Source: PWQG01 sp041685555
GTDB lineage: Bacteria; Pseudomonadota; Gammaproteobacteria; Pseudomonadales; Pseudohongiellaceae
Length of the DNA: 21,812 nucleotides
Assembly: GCA_041685555.1 (NCBI GenBank)
Contig: JAWLFN010000014.1
Coordinates: 1 to 21,812 of the forward strand
Reading direction: 5' to 3'
Shown: piece after piece, positions 7,250-14,701 of the stretch
How the letters are laid out: the number at the start of each line of letters is the position of its first letter
Numbering within the stretch: the stretch's first letter is position 1
Position numbers and translations under genes: made by a program
The notes under the pieces: generated by a model
What the model was told of the DNA's origin: nothing
Database searches by the model: none
Seen by the model: the letters and a program-made list of their open reading frames with translations, nothing else

Positions 7250-10200
7250 TCAGTCCGCAGTTTCCAGTTCCAGGGTCACGCCAACCTGACCATCCTCACC
7301 CGCATCCACCTCGCGCACATCCGCCATACTGGTCTGTTGCTCCAACTCTGAACTGGACTCCGTGATCACCGCCAGCACCTGTTCCGCGCGCTGCCGCGCC
7401 AGCGCCTCCAGCGCTTCCCGTGGCACGGACTGCTGTTCCAGCAGACGGCTGCGCAGCGTGTCGACATAAGCCGCCTCATCCAGTCTTGCCTCGCCGGTCT
7501 CCGCCGCCGGCACCATGTGCAGCAACCGCAGCATGGCCAGCGTGGCGGTACCCTCATCGCCTGCAGAGGCCGGCTCGTCACCGAAATCGGCGAACGGCAT
7601 TTCCTCCACGACCCGGCCTTCCTCCACCAGCAGCTCTTCCAGTATGGCGATCCGGCGTGCAGTGGCCGTTGTCTGTTCCGACCCGGATGCCTCGGCGCTG
7701 CTGATACGAGACTCGATCCGCTCGTCAAGCAGCACCGCGGCCAGGGCCTCCTCATCCGCCTGTTCCGCGTAGACCGGCGGCACCCGCAAGCGCAACTGCG
7801 GCCGCTGCTCCAGAGCCTCGGCCAGGTTCACGAGTTTTTCCCGCTGCGGCGGCCTCACGTTGCTGCGTCCCGGGTCAAAGCCGACAACCGCCAGGTCCTC
7901 ACCCTCGAAGCCGACCAGCCCTGCCAGAAAGCGGAACGGCGCGGTGGCGATATTGGTCAGAGCGCTGGTGACGGCCCTGCCGATCACGCCGCCCAGGTTG
8001 AATTCCGGATCGTCGACATCCCCGGTGACGGGAATCGCCAGGTCGATGACGCCATTGCGATCTTTCAGCAAAGCGACGGCAATACCCAGCGGCAGATCCG
8101 CCGCATCCGGATGGGAAACCTCTTCACCCAGGACCAGGTCGCGCATCACCACCCCATTGTCCCCATTCAACTGACCGTTCTCGATGCGATAGGACAGATC
8201 CACATCCAGATTGCCTTCGTCGATCTCGCGGCCGGCAAAGCGGATCACATACGGAGACATCTGTGGCATGTCGACATTGCGGAATACCAGGTCCACCTGT
8301 GTCTGCTCCTCAAGCGCCAGGGGCAGCAGCTCACCATCGATGTTCACCATGCCGAACTCGCCTACCTGCCCTTCCAGCGCCATACGTGCCGGCTGCTGCG
8401 ACTGCGTCGCGAGCGACGATATGTCCCCCTCCAGGCTGGTGATCGCCACCGAGAAGGGCAACGGCAGGGACCAGTCGGCAAAGTCCGCGCTGGCCCCGTC
8501 CACTATAAAGCTGTCCACCGTGATGGGCATTCCGGCTGCCGGCGCCTCCTCCGTGGCCTCGGCGGAGTTGTCGGAGCTGTCCGGTCCGGTGTTGTCCGAC
8601 CCGCTTTCCTCGGCAGCGGAGGACACCAGCACCTGGCCGATATTGGTGCTGCCATCCTCCTCGATCTCCACCCGGGCATAGGGCGATTCAAGGCGGATCT
8701 CCTCCACATCAAGCCGGGCTTCCTCACTCTGTTCCAGTGCGATCCCGTTGACCTGAAGAGTGTCAATACTGAACAGCAAACCGTCCTCGATCTGGTCCGT
8801 CAGGGCCAGGTCACGGAGCGCTGCACTGCCCTGGTAGCGCTGACTCGAGGCACTCACCGCCACCGTGCCGTCGGCTGCCACACGCCCGTCATCAATCGAA
8901 ACCCGGGCGAAAGGCGGGACATAGGGCTGCAGAAAGCCCAGCTCCAGGCCGTCCAGACCAACCTGACCGTTGAACTGGAATGCCGGCCGCGCCACCAGAG
9001 TGCCTCCCAGAGACAACATGCCTCCGCTGGCCACATTGACGCTGGAATCCAGCTGCATCTGGGCATCCTGAGCGGTATTGATGCCCGTCAGCGTCGCATC
9101 CAGGCCCAGCTCGACGGTGGCGTCCTGTTCCGGTACCCGATCCTCGAAGGCGATCTGCCAGTCGTCCAACAAGAGCTCGCCCACACTGACTTGCCATGGA
9201 TCGGACTCATCGGCCGGGTCAGTGGCATCGTCAGCCCCGGACTCACTCTGCCCCGCTGTCATCTCCTCTATCAAAGCGGCGAAATTGATGGTCCCGTCCT
9301 GCTCCCGCACGGGATGAAATTCGAACTCACGCAGACGCACGGCATCCAGGCTGACGGTATTGGCGGGCCACTCCATCCGGCCGTTCTCCAGGCTCAGTTC
9401 CGGCAGACTGGCCAGCAGTTGCCCGCCGGGGTCGGACAGCCCGGTCTCAGCCATGCTGAACTGGATATCGGTGAGGTCCACCGAGAAGGAATCATCGGCA
9501 ACGACGCCGGCACGGTAACTCATTTCCGCGGTGATATCACCGCCGCTCATGTCAAACGGCAACTGTTCCCGGAAGTACTCGTAAACCAGGGCCGGGTAGG
9601 CCCCCTGCAGGGTGACACGGCCCTCTGAGCGCAGTGGATTCAGCGATGAGGAGCCCGACCAGGTGAATACCGCGTCCTCTCCCACCGACAGGGTCAGATC
9701 CTGGTCCGCGCTGTCCTCCGGCAGGGTGCTCAGGTTCTCTACCTGCAGATTCAGCGGGTCGACCCGTGTCTGGAAACGCGCCGCCGGCACGTTGTCCACC
9801 ACTGACAGCAACGCCGAATCCACCAGCAGATCGGCAATCACCAGCCGCACCAGTCCGCCGCCTTCCTGCGGTTCCTCCTCTTGCGGCTCCGCGGTGGCCG
9901 CCCAGCGCTCAGCGACCACACCCACGTTGGTGCCACCATCACTGTAGCGCTCCAGCGCCACCTCCAGGCCCATGACATGCACCTCATCAAAGCTCCAGGC
10001 CCAGCGCACGATACTGCCCAGCTCGAAGTTGATGAACAGACGCTCCAGCGCCACCAGTGGCTCCGAGTCACTGGCGGTGACGTCCAGCCCCTCCATGGTG
10101 AAAGTGAAGGTGTAGGGATTGATGTCAATGTTGTCGACGGTGGTGGTCAGATCGGCCCGTTCGGCGGACATGCTGACCAGTTGTCGCTCGACCAGCCAGG

Positions 10201-10300
10201 GAGCCAGAAGAAACCCTCCCAGGGTGTACAGTAGTAATGCGAGCAGCAGCCAAAGCCATGGGCGTCGGGGGCCAAGCCGGTACCGTATACGTTCCCGCAT
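7250..10300 (-). CDS. DUF748/AsmA-like envelope protein
   Basis: This is a 1,016-residue protein with one N-terminal membrane anchor (about residues 13-36, WLWLLLALLLYTLGGFLLAP) and a long beta-rich region expected in the periplasm. It shows DUF748 hallmarks: TVDNIDINPYTFTFTMEGL after the anchor, repeated AsmA-like strands (EIRLESPYARVEIEEDG...), a region with LSYRIENGQL..., and LPLGIAVALLKDRNGVIDL followed by IPVTGDVDDPEFNLGGV. The end carries the family's VVGFDPGRSNVRPPQREKL segment. AsmA/TamB-like proteins are thought to shuttle phospholipids across the envelope; DUF748 members are less well studied. Two acidic low-complexity linkers are present (near residues 130-140 and 355-365) and a third with many S, D, E, A near 575-600. 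The start at 10300 has GGAGGAGG 8 bases upstream. The gene separates the LigD polymerase gene from the other LigD modules. Confidence 0.9.
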   Translation of the reverse strand: MRERIRYRLGPRRPWLWLLLALLLYTLGGFLLAPWLVERQLVSMSAERADLTTTVDNIDINPYTFTFTMEGLDVTASDSEPLVALERLFINFELGSIVRWAWSFDEVHVMGLEVALERYSDGGTNVGVVAERWAATAEPQEEEPQEGGGLVRLVIADLLVDSALLSVVDNVPAARFQTRVDPLNLQVENLSTLPEDSADQDLTLSVGEDAVFTWSGSSSLNPLRSEGRVTLQGAYPALVYEYFREQLPFDMSGGDITAEMSYRAGVVADDSFSVDLTDIQFSMAETGLSDPGGQLLASLPELSLENGRMEWPANTVSLDAVRLREFEFHPVREQDGTINFAALIEEMTAGQSESGADDATDPADESDPWQVSVGELLLDDWQIAFEDRVPEQDATVELGLDATLTGINTAQDAQMQLDSSVNVASGGMLSLGGTLVARPAFQFNGQVGLDGLELGFLQPYVPPFARVSIDDGRVAADGTVAVSASSQRYQGSAALRDLALTDQIEDGLLFSIDTLQVNGIALEQSEEARLDVEEIRLESPYARVEIEEDGSTNIGQVLVSSAAEESGSDNTGPDSSDNSAEATEEAPAAGMPITVDSFIVDGASADFADWSLPLPFSVAITSLEGDISSLATQSQQPARMALEGQVGEFGMVNIDGELLPLALEEQTQVDLVFRNVDMPQMSPYVIRFAGREIDEGNLDVDLSYRIENGQLNGDNGVVMRDLVLGEEVSHPDAADLPLGIAVALLKDRNGVIDLAIPVTGDVDDPEFNLGGVIGRAVTSALTNIATAPFRFLAGLVGFEGEDLAVVGFDPGRSNVRPPQREKLVNLAEALEQRPQLRLRVPPVYAEQADEEALAAVLLDERIESRISSAEASGSEQTTATARRIAILEELLVEEGRVVEEMPFADFGDEPASAGDEGTATLAMLRLLHMVPAAETGEARLDEAAYVDTLRSRLLEQQSVPREALEALARQRAEQVLAVITESSSELEQQTSMADVREVDAGEDGQVGVTLELETAD

Positions 10301-10433
10301 GCTGATGCCTCCTCCTGAATGTCCACGGCGCCCACGCCATATCATGGGCCTTCGCCAATCCATGTAGTATTGGCCCGATTGTCATATATACGGATAACAA
10401 TGACAATGCGGGCCAGAACTGACGGAGCAAGCC
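10301..10433. promoter_or_regulatory. Divergent promoter region between DUF748 and LigD-polymerase genes
   Basis: These 133 bp separate two head-to-head genes. On the plus strand, TTGGCC (10370-10375) and GATAAC (10393-10398) are 17 bases apart and each match four of six consensus bases, so they could be the polymerase promoter. The A+T-rich stretch TTGTCATATATACGGATAAC stands out in this G+C-rich sequence. GGAG seven bases before ATG 10434 is the ribosome site. Confidence 0.35.
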
Positions 10434-11327
10434 ATGAGCGAAGACGGAGAATCAGACGATCGCCACGAGGTCAGCCATGGAAACCGGGTGATCTTTCCCG
10501 GTGCGGAGATCACCAAGCAGCAGGTGGCCAACTACTATCGGAAAATTGCCGATGCCATGCTGCCCCACGTACAGGGCAGGCCGCTGACACTGCGCTGCTT
10601 CCCGGAAGGGATCGGGGAGGAGGGGTTCTTCCTGAAGCACGCACCGGAGCATTTCCCGGAGCACGTCGAGCGCATAGCAGTACCCATGCACAGCCAGAAA
10701 GGCCGAAGCATGCAGATGGTGGCGGCCGACGAGGCGAAGGACCTGTGGTACCTGGCCAGCCAGAACACCGTCGAGATTCACGCGGCACTGTCGACCCGGG
10801 ACCGGCTGGAGTGCCCCGACCAGATGATTATCGACCTCGACCCTTCCGACGAAGACTTTGGCAAGGTCCGGGAGCTGGCGCTGGCGCTGCGTCGGCTGCT
10901 CGAGGGCAGGGACCTGCATTCTTTCGTGAAGACCACCGGCTCACGGGGCGTGCATGTTCACATACCCATGCGCGGGGAGGCCCCGTTCGATGAGGTCAAG
11001 CCGGCGGCAAGGCGGCTCGCGGAGGATCTGCTGGAGCGCTGTCCGGAGATTGCCACGATGGAGACCCGCAAGAACAAACGCGGGGACCGGGTGTTTATCG
11101 ACTACCTGCGTAATGACGGTGGCATGACGGCTGTCGCCCCCTACTCTCTGCGAGCCCGACCAGACGCCCCCGTCGCTGCCCCGATCGAATGGAAGGAACT
11201 CGAGCGGCGCGACTGCCAACCGGACCGCTGGCGCCTGGACAACATTTTCCGGCGCCTCGGGGCCAGACAGGACCCCTGGCGGGACTTCCATCGCCATCGG
11301 GTCAGCCTGGCCCGCTTCCGCAGCTGA
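10434..11327 (+). CDS. Stand-alone LigD polymerase (primase-polymerase) module
   Basis: This 297-residue AEP-superfamily polymerase matches the POL domain of LigD, which adds ribo- or deoxynucleotides at breaks during end joining. Visible motifs: TLRCFPEGIGEEGFFLKHAP near residue 51; motif I DLDPSD with metal-binding D134 and D136; motif II KTTGSRGVHVHIP; motif III VFIDYLRND with D223; and YSLRARPDAPVAAPIEW near the end. The domain is complete, and the protein stops before any phosphoesterase or ligase sequence. It begins MSEDGES, much like the phosphoesterase module's MSEDRLS. It converges on the sensor-kinase gene with only 12 bp between the stop codons. A 6-bp inverted repeat (CTGATC/GATCAG, 11324-11343) spans both stops. 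Confidence 0.93.
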   Translation: MSEDGESDDRHEVSHGNRVIFPGAEITKQQVANYYRKIADAMLPHVQGRPLTLRCFPEGIGEEGFFLKHAPEHFPEHVERIAVPMHSQKGRSMQMVAADEAKDLWYLASQNTVEIHAALSTRDRLECPDQMIIDLDPSDEDFGKVRELALALRRLLEGRDLHSFVKTTGSRGVHVHIPMRGEAPFDEVKPAARRLAEDLLERCPEIATMETRKNKRGDRVFIDYLRNDGGMTAVAPYSLRARPDAPVAAPIEWKELERRDCQPDRWRLDNIFRRLGARQDPWRDFHRHRVSLARFRS

Positions 11328-11339
11328 TCCGACAGCCGA

Positions 11340-12725
11340 TCAGTCCAGGGGCAACTGGATATTGAAGCAGGTACCCAGCTGCTCGTCCGAAGTCACGGCC
11401 AGATGGCCGCCGTGGTGGTCGGTAATGATGAAATGGGGGTAGGAGAGGCGATGCTCCACCGGATAGCGCCCATCCTGCTCGGAACTGAGGAAATACGGCT
11501 CGAAAATCTCCACCTGCGCGCTTGGACTCAGGCACGTCCCATTGTGCTCTACCCGAATCCAGAGAGACTCTACGAAACGTTCTATGACAATCCGGATACG
11601 TGGATCGCCCGGGCCCTCTTTCCTGTCTTTCAGTGCGTAGAAGGCACTGCGAAGCAGGCGCGTGAAGACCTGGGCCAGCTCATCCGGAAAACAGGAGACC
11701 TGGGGCAGGGATGCCGCGTATTGGCGCTCGATGGCGATGTCACTGAACGCCAGACTGTCCGCGTCAATGAACAGTTCCGACGCCAGCGCGATACTGCGGT
11801 CCATGATGGCCGGCACATCGCTGCGCTGTTTCGTGTCATGGTGACTGCGGGCAAGGTTGAGCAGATTGCCGACGATGGCGCTGGCCTGGCGGGCACTCGA
11901 CCCGACGACATTCACTTCTTCCAACAGGGACTCTTGCACTGCGCCGGGATCGCTGGCCTCGATCTGGTGGCGGGCGCTGGCTGCATGCCGGGAGATGCTG
12001 TTGACCGGCAGACTGATGTCGTAGGCCATGGCGGAGGCCAGCTCGCCCAGCGCCGACAGCTTGTCGCGCTCGGCCACACTGTTCTCCGCATTGACCTGCC
12101 TGGTGATGTCGGAAACCAGGATGACCACGCCGGTATCATCATGGTCCCTGAGCCTGTAGAGGGTAATGTCGAAGCTGTACTGCCCCTGTTGCGTGTGCTT
12201 CAGATGTCCGGTTTCTCCGCTGACCAGCACGTCGCGCACCTGGTCCTCGCTCAGCGTGATCGCGGGGTAGGCTTTCCAGAGATCCATCCCCTTAACATCC
12301 TCGAACGGACGCCCGGTGATGTCTTCCGCCGTGCGGTTCCACTGGGTGACCTGCAGCTGTTCGTTCAGTCCGATCAGCATCACCGGCATGGAATTGACGA
12401 TACTGGCAATATAGGCCTCGCGCTGGCGCAGCTGTTCGGCGGTCTGTTGCAACACTTCGGTGCGCCGCGTCACGCGCTCTTCCAGGGTCTCCTTGATCTC
12501 CGTCAGCGCCTGGTTGGAGCGCTTTGCCCGCAGGTGGGCCCGGATCAGGAAAACCAGCACCACCAGAAGGATCAGAATCAACAGGCTGGCGCTGGTGTTG
12601 GCCACATACTGCCAGTTGGTGCTGCCATCCTGTTCGCGGAACACGGCGAACACATCGGCGCTGGCGCTCTGACAGACGCCCATCAGCGCCACCAGAACCG
12701 CGGTCTTGTCGGAGATCCCTTTCAC
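11340..12725 (-). CDS. Membrane PAS sensor with degenerate histidine-kinase domains (pseudokinase)
   Basis: Domain order in 461 residues: signal-like N-terminus (1-23), short periplasmic segment, one membrane helix (about 47-63), coiled coil (about 65-104), PAS domain (about 105-212, GRPFEDV and VSDITRQ), HisKA-like helices (220-295) and HATPase-like fold (about 300-460). The H-box reads GELASAMAYDISLPVNS: Y235 stands where the phosphoacceptor His should be. The N-box QVFTRLLRSAFYAL has R356 and S360 for the two usual Asn. The G1 box VEHNGTC has H394 for Asp and lacks the second Gly. The G2 GxGxG is missing before LSYPHFIITDHHGG. The fold is otherwise preserved (IFEPYF, GTCFNIQLP). It is probably a non-catalytic sensor or scaffold. 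No response regulator is adjacent. The GTG start has AGGA 5 bases upstream. Confidence 0.88.
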   Translation of the reverse strand: MKGISDKTAVLVALMGVCQSASADVFAVFREQDGSTNWQYVANTSASLLILILLVVLVFLIRAHLRAKRSNQALTEIKETLEERVTRRTEVLQQTAEQLRQREAYIASIVNSMPVMLIGLNEQLQVTQWNRTAEDITGRPFEDVKGMDLWKAYPAITLSEDQVRDVLVSGETGHLKHTQQGQYSFDITLYRLRDHDDTGVVILVSDITRQVNAENSVAERDKLSALGELASAMAYDISLPVNSISRHAASARHQIEASDPGAVQESLLEEVNVVGSSARQASAIVGNLLNLARSHHDTKQRSDVPAIMDRSIALASELFIDADSLAFSDIAIERQYAASLPQVSCFPDELAQVFTRLLRSAFYALKDRKEGPGDPRIRIVIERFVESLWIRVEHNGTCLSPSAQVEIFEPYFLSSEQDGRYPVEHRLSYPHFIITDHHGGHLAVTSDEQLGTCFNIQLPLD

Positions 12726-12984
12726 TGCTTCCTGCCTCGTCGAGCTGGTTGAGTACTGCCTGGTGGCTCCCGGATATGGGGCACCGTCATGAAAGAGGCA
12801 CCATTATGACACACCTGGACAGGGTCCGGGTCCATCGACTCACGCCCTGAAGACGCCCGCGCCACTTGATGGTACAGTTCCTGCTTGACGGACAGTAAAG
12901 GGATAGAACAGGACAGTCGTTCACGAAGGGATTCCTCCTCATCACAACAACAACGCCCCTGGTGGGCCAGACGGGAGAACGATC
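12726..12984. promoter_or_regulatory. Divergent intergenic region, sensor pseudokinase / Tat aminotransferase
   Basis: These 259 bp separate head-to-head genes and should hold both promoters. TTGACG (12885-12890) on the plus strand looks like a -35 box, but no good -10 box lies 16-18 bases after it. GGGAG eight bases before ATG 12985 is the ribosome site for the aminotransferase. I see no further gene. Confidence 0.3.
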
Positions 12985-14106
12985 ATGCTGAACCGCAGAC
13001 AACTGTTGCTGGGTGGTGCCGGATTGCTGGGCGCCGGATTGACCGCCGGATGGAGCACCGGAGCGCCCGGTCTGCTGGCACGGGCCCGGGCCGCTGACAT
13101 GCCGCGGCCCGACCATCTGATCCGGGCCAGCAGCAACGAGAACCCCTACGGACCATCGCGTCGGGCGCTGCAGGCCATTGCCGCGGGCCTGGATGACGCC
13201 AACAAGTACGGCGGCATCACCGACGAGATGATCGCCCTGATGGCGCGTCTGGAGAACCTGCCGGAAGACCATGTCACGGTGAGTTCCGGGTCCGGCGAGC
13301 TGTTGAGCGTGGGCGGTCTGCTCGGCAGTATTGATGGTGGCTCGGTAGTGTGCCCGGATCCGACCTTCGAGGGCCTGACAAGATATGTCGGGAACATGGG
13401 CTCGGAGCTGATTCGCGTGCCGGTCGATGACAACCTGCGGACCGACCTGAACGCCATGTACGACGCGATCCGGCCGGACACCAGTATGGTCTACGTGTGC
13501 AACCCCAACAACCCGATCCCCAACACCATCGGCCACGACGCGTTGCGGGATTTCGTGCTGAGTGTGTCCCGTGACCGACTGGTGTTCGTCGACGAGGCCT
13601 ACCACGAGTTCGTCCATGATCCGGACTACGAGTCCATGCTGTCCCTGATCCGGGAAGGTCACAACAACATCATCGTCTCCCGCACCGCCTCCAAGATCCA
13701 CGGCCTGGCCGGCCTGCGGGTCGGGTTCGGTTTCGCGCACCCGGATCTGATCACCGAGCTGAACCACAAGATGACCGGCCAGCTCAACATCCTGGGCATG
13801 CACGCCGCTCATGTCAGCTACCAGGACCAGGACTTTCAGGACTATACCCTGGAAAAGAACCGGGAATCGCTGGCGATCATGAACGGCATGTGTGATGAAA
13901 TCGGCGCGCGCTACGTGCCATCGCAGGCCAACTTCACGTTCATCGAGACCGGCCACGATATCGATGAGGTCAGGCAGCGCATGCGTGAGGCCGGCATCCT
14001 GATCGGGCGTCCGTTCCCACCGTTCCGGACCTGGGCGCGGATCAGCATGCAGACGCCGGAAGAAATGCGCTACGTGGCACAGGTCTATCGCAGCCTCTAT
14101 GGCTGA
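12985..14106 (+). CDS. Tat-exported PLP-dependent aminotransferase (HisC-like, class I/II fold)
   Basis: This 373-residue protein begins with a twin-arginine signal (NRRQLLLGG, hydrophobic stretch, ARARA cleavage-like site near residue 36). The rest is a complete fold-type I aminotransferase related to histidinol-phosphate aminotransferase: SSNENPYGPSRRA near 47-59, a SSGSGELL phosphate-binding loop, NPNNPIPNT, D203 in FVDEAYHEF, and the PLP lysine K237 in SRTASKIHGLAGLRVGF. It ends with RTWARISMQTPEEM, as in HisC relatives. Tat export fits a cofactor enzyme that folds in the cytoplasm before transport, so it should act in the periplasm. The amino donor and acceptor are unknown; histidine biosynthesis is unlikely there. 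A Tat-exported RidA-like gene follows 25 bp downstream, presumably in one operon. Confidence 0.92.
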   Translation: MLNRRQLLLGGAGLLGAGLTAGWSTGAPGLLARARAADMPRPDHLIRASSNENPYGPSRRALQAIAAGLDDANKYGGITDEMIALMARLENLPEDHVTVSSGSGELLSVGGLLGSIDGGSVVCPDPTFEGLTRYVGNMGSELIRVPVDDNLRTDLNAMYDAIRPDTSMVYVCNPNNPIPNTIGHDALRDFVLSVSRDRLVFVDEAYHEFVHDPDYESMLSLIREGHNNIIVSRTASKIHGLAGLRVGFGFAHPDLITELNHKMTGQLNILGMHAAHVSYQDQDFQDYTLEKNRESLAIMNGMCDEIGARYVPSQANFTFIETGHDIDEVRQRMREAGILIGRPFPPFRTWARISMQTPEEMRYVAQVYRSLYG

Positions 14107-14131
14107 TGCCACCGAAGTCAGAGGGAAAAAC

Positions 14132-14701
14132 ATGCACAACAGCCGCTTTCCACGCCGCCGGCTGATCAAGGGGCTGGCGGGCCTCGCCGCCCTGGGCGTC
14201 AGCGGCGCATCGATGACAGTGCGAGGCCAGACCGACCGGGCCGCAACAGCACGCCTGGAGGAACTGGGCATTACCCTGCCCGGACTTGAGCCTCCGCTGG
14301 CCAGCTATGTGCCCTATGTTGTCAGCGGTAATCAGGTTCATGTGTCCGGGCAATTGCCGCTGCGCGACGGGAAGCTGCTATACCCCGGGAAGTTACCGGT
14401 GGATGTGACCGTGAAACAGGGAATGGAAGCGGCGCGTCAGTGTGCGATCAACATCCTGGCGGCCGTGAATGCCGCCTGCGATGGAGACCTGGGCCGGGTC
14501 GAGCGCTGCCTGCGACTGGAGGGTTATGTGGCCGGCAGCGAGACTTTCACGCAACAGTCCGCTGTTGTCAACGGCGCCTCCGATCTGATGCAGGCGGTGT
14601 TCGGGGAGCGCGGGCGCCACAGCCGGATCGCCGTGGGGGCCAGCAGCCTGCCGCTCAATGCCTGCGTGGAGGTGGCCGCCCTGTTCCGCATCCGGGCCTG
14701 A
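14132..14701 (+). CDS. Tat-exported RidA (YjgF/YER057c/UK114) family protein
   Basis: This 189-residue protein has a twin-arginine signal (FPRRRLIKGLAGLAALG, about residues 6-22) and a RidA-type domain: VVSGNQVHVSGQLPLRDGKL, then QCAINILAAVNAACDGDL and a C-terminal RIAVGASSLPLNACVEVAAL. RidA proteins hydrolyse reactive enamine/imine intermediates released by PLP enzymes. In archetypal RidA an Arg two residues before the C-terminal VEV anchors the substrate; here that region reads PLNACVEV with no Arg, as in the RidA subfamily with LPL(G/N)APVEV. Deaminase activity is therefore uncertain. The start at 14132 has GAGGG six bases upstream and places the RR motif correctly; an upstream ATG at 14099 overlaps the aminotransferase gene. 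The last 178 bp are antisense to the S13 protein gene. Confidence 0.9.
   Translation: MHNSRFPRRRLIKGLAGLAALGVSGASMTVRGQTDRAATARLEELGITLPGLEPPLASYVPYVVSGNQVHVSGQLPLRDGKLLYPGKLPVDVTVKQGMEAARQCAINILAAVNAACDGDLGRVERCLRLEGYVAGSETFTQQSAVVNGASDLMQAVFGERGRHSRIAVGASSLPLNACVEVAALFRIRA

Noticed and set aside
7517..9628. 703-codon open frame antisense to the DUF748 gene
   Set aside because: Shadow of codon bias in the opposite strand; composition is dominated by Q, R, H, G and L without family motifs.
11324..11343. CTGATC/GATCAG inverted repeat spanning two convergent stop codons as a terminator
   Set aside because: Short, A+T-containing 6-bp stem without T-runs; it follows largely from the two TGA stop codons facing each other.
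11340..12725. Annotating this gene as an active two-component histidine kinase
   Set aside because: The phosphoacceptor His and ATP-binding residues are absent, so a kinase activity is not supported.
12787..14271. 494-codon antisense frame over the Tat aminotransferase
   Set aside because: Opposite strand carries a complete PLP enzyme with catalytic residues; the antisense product has no motif.
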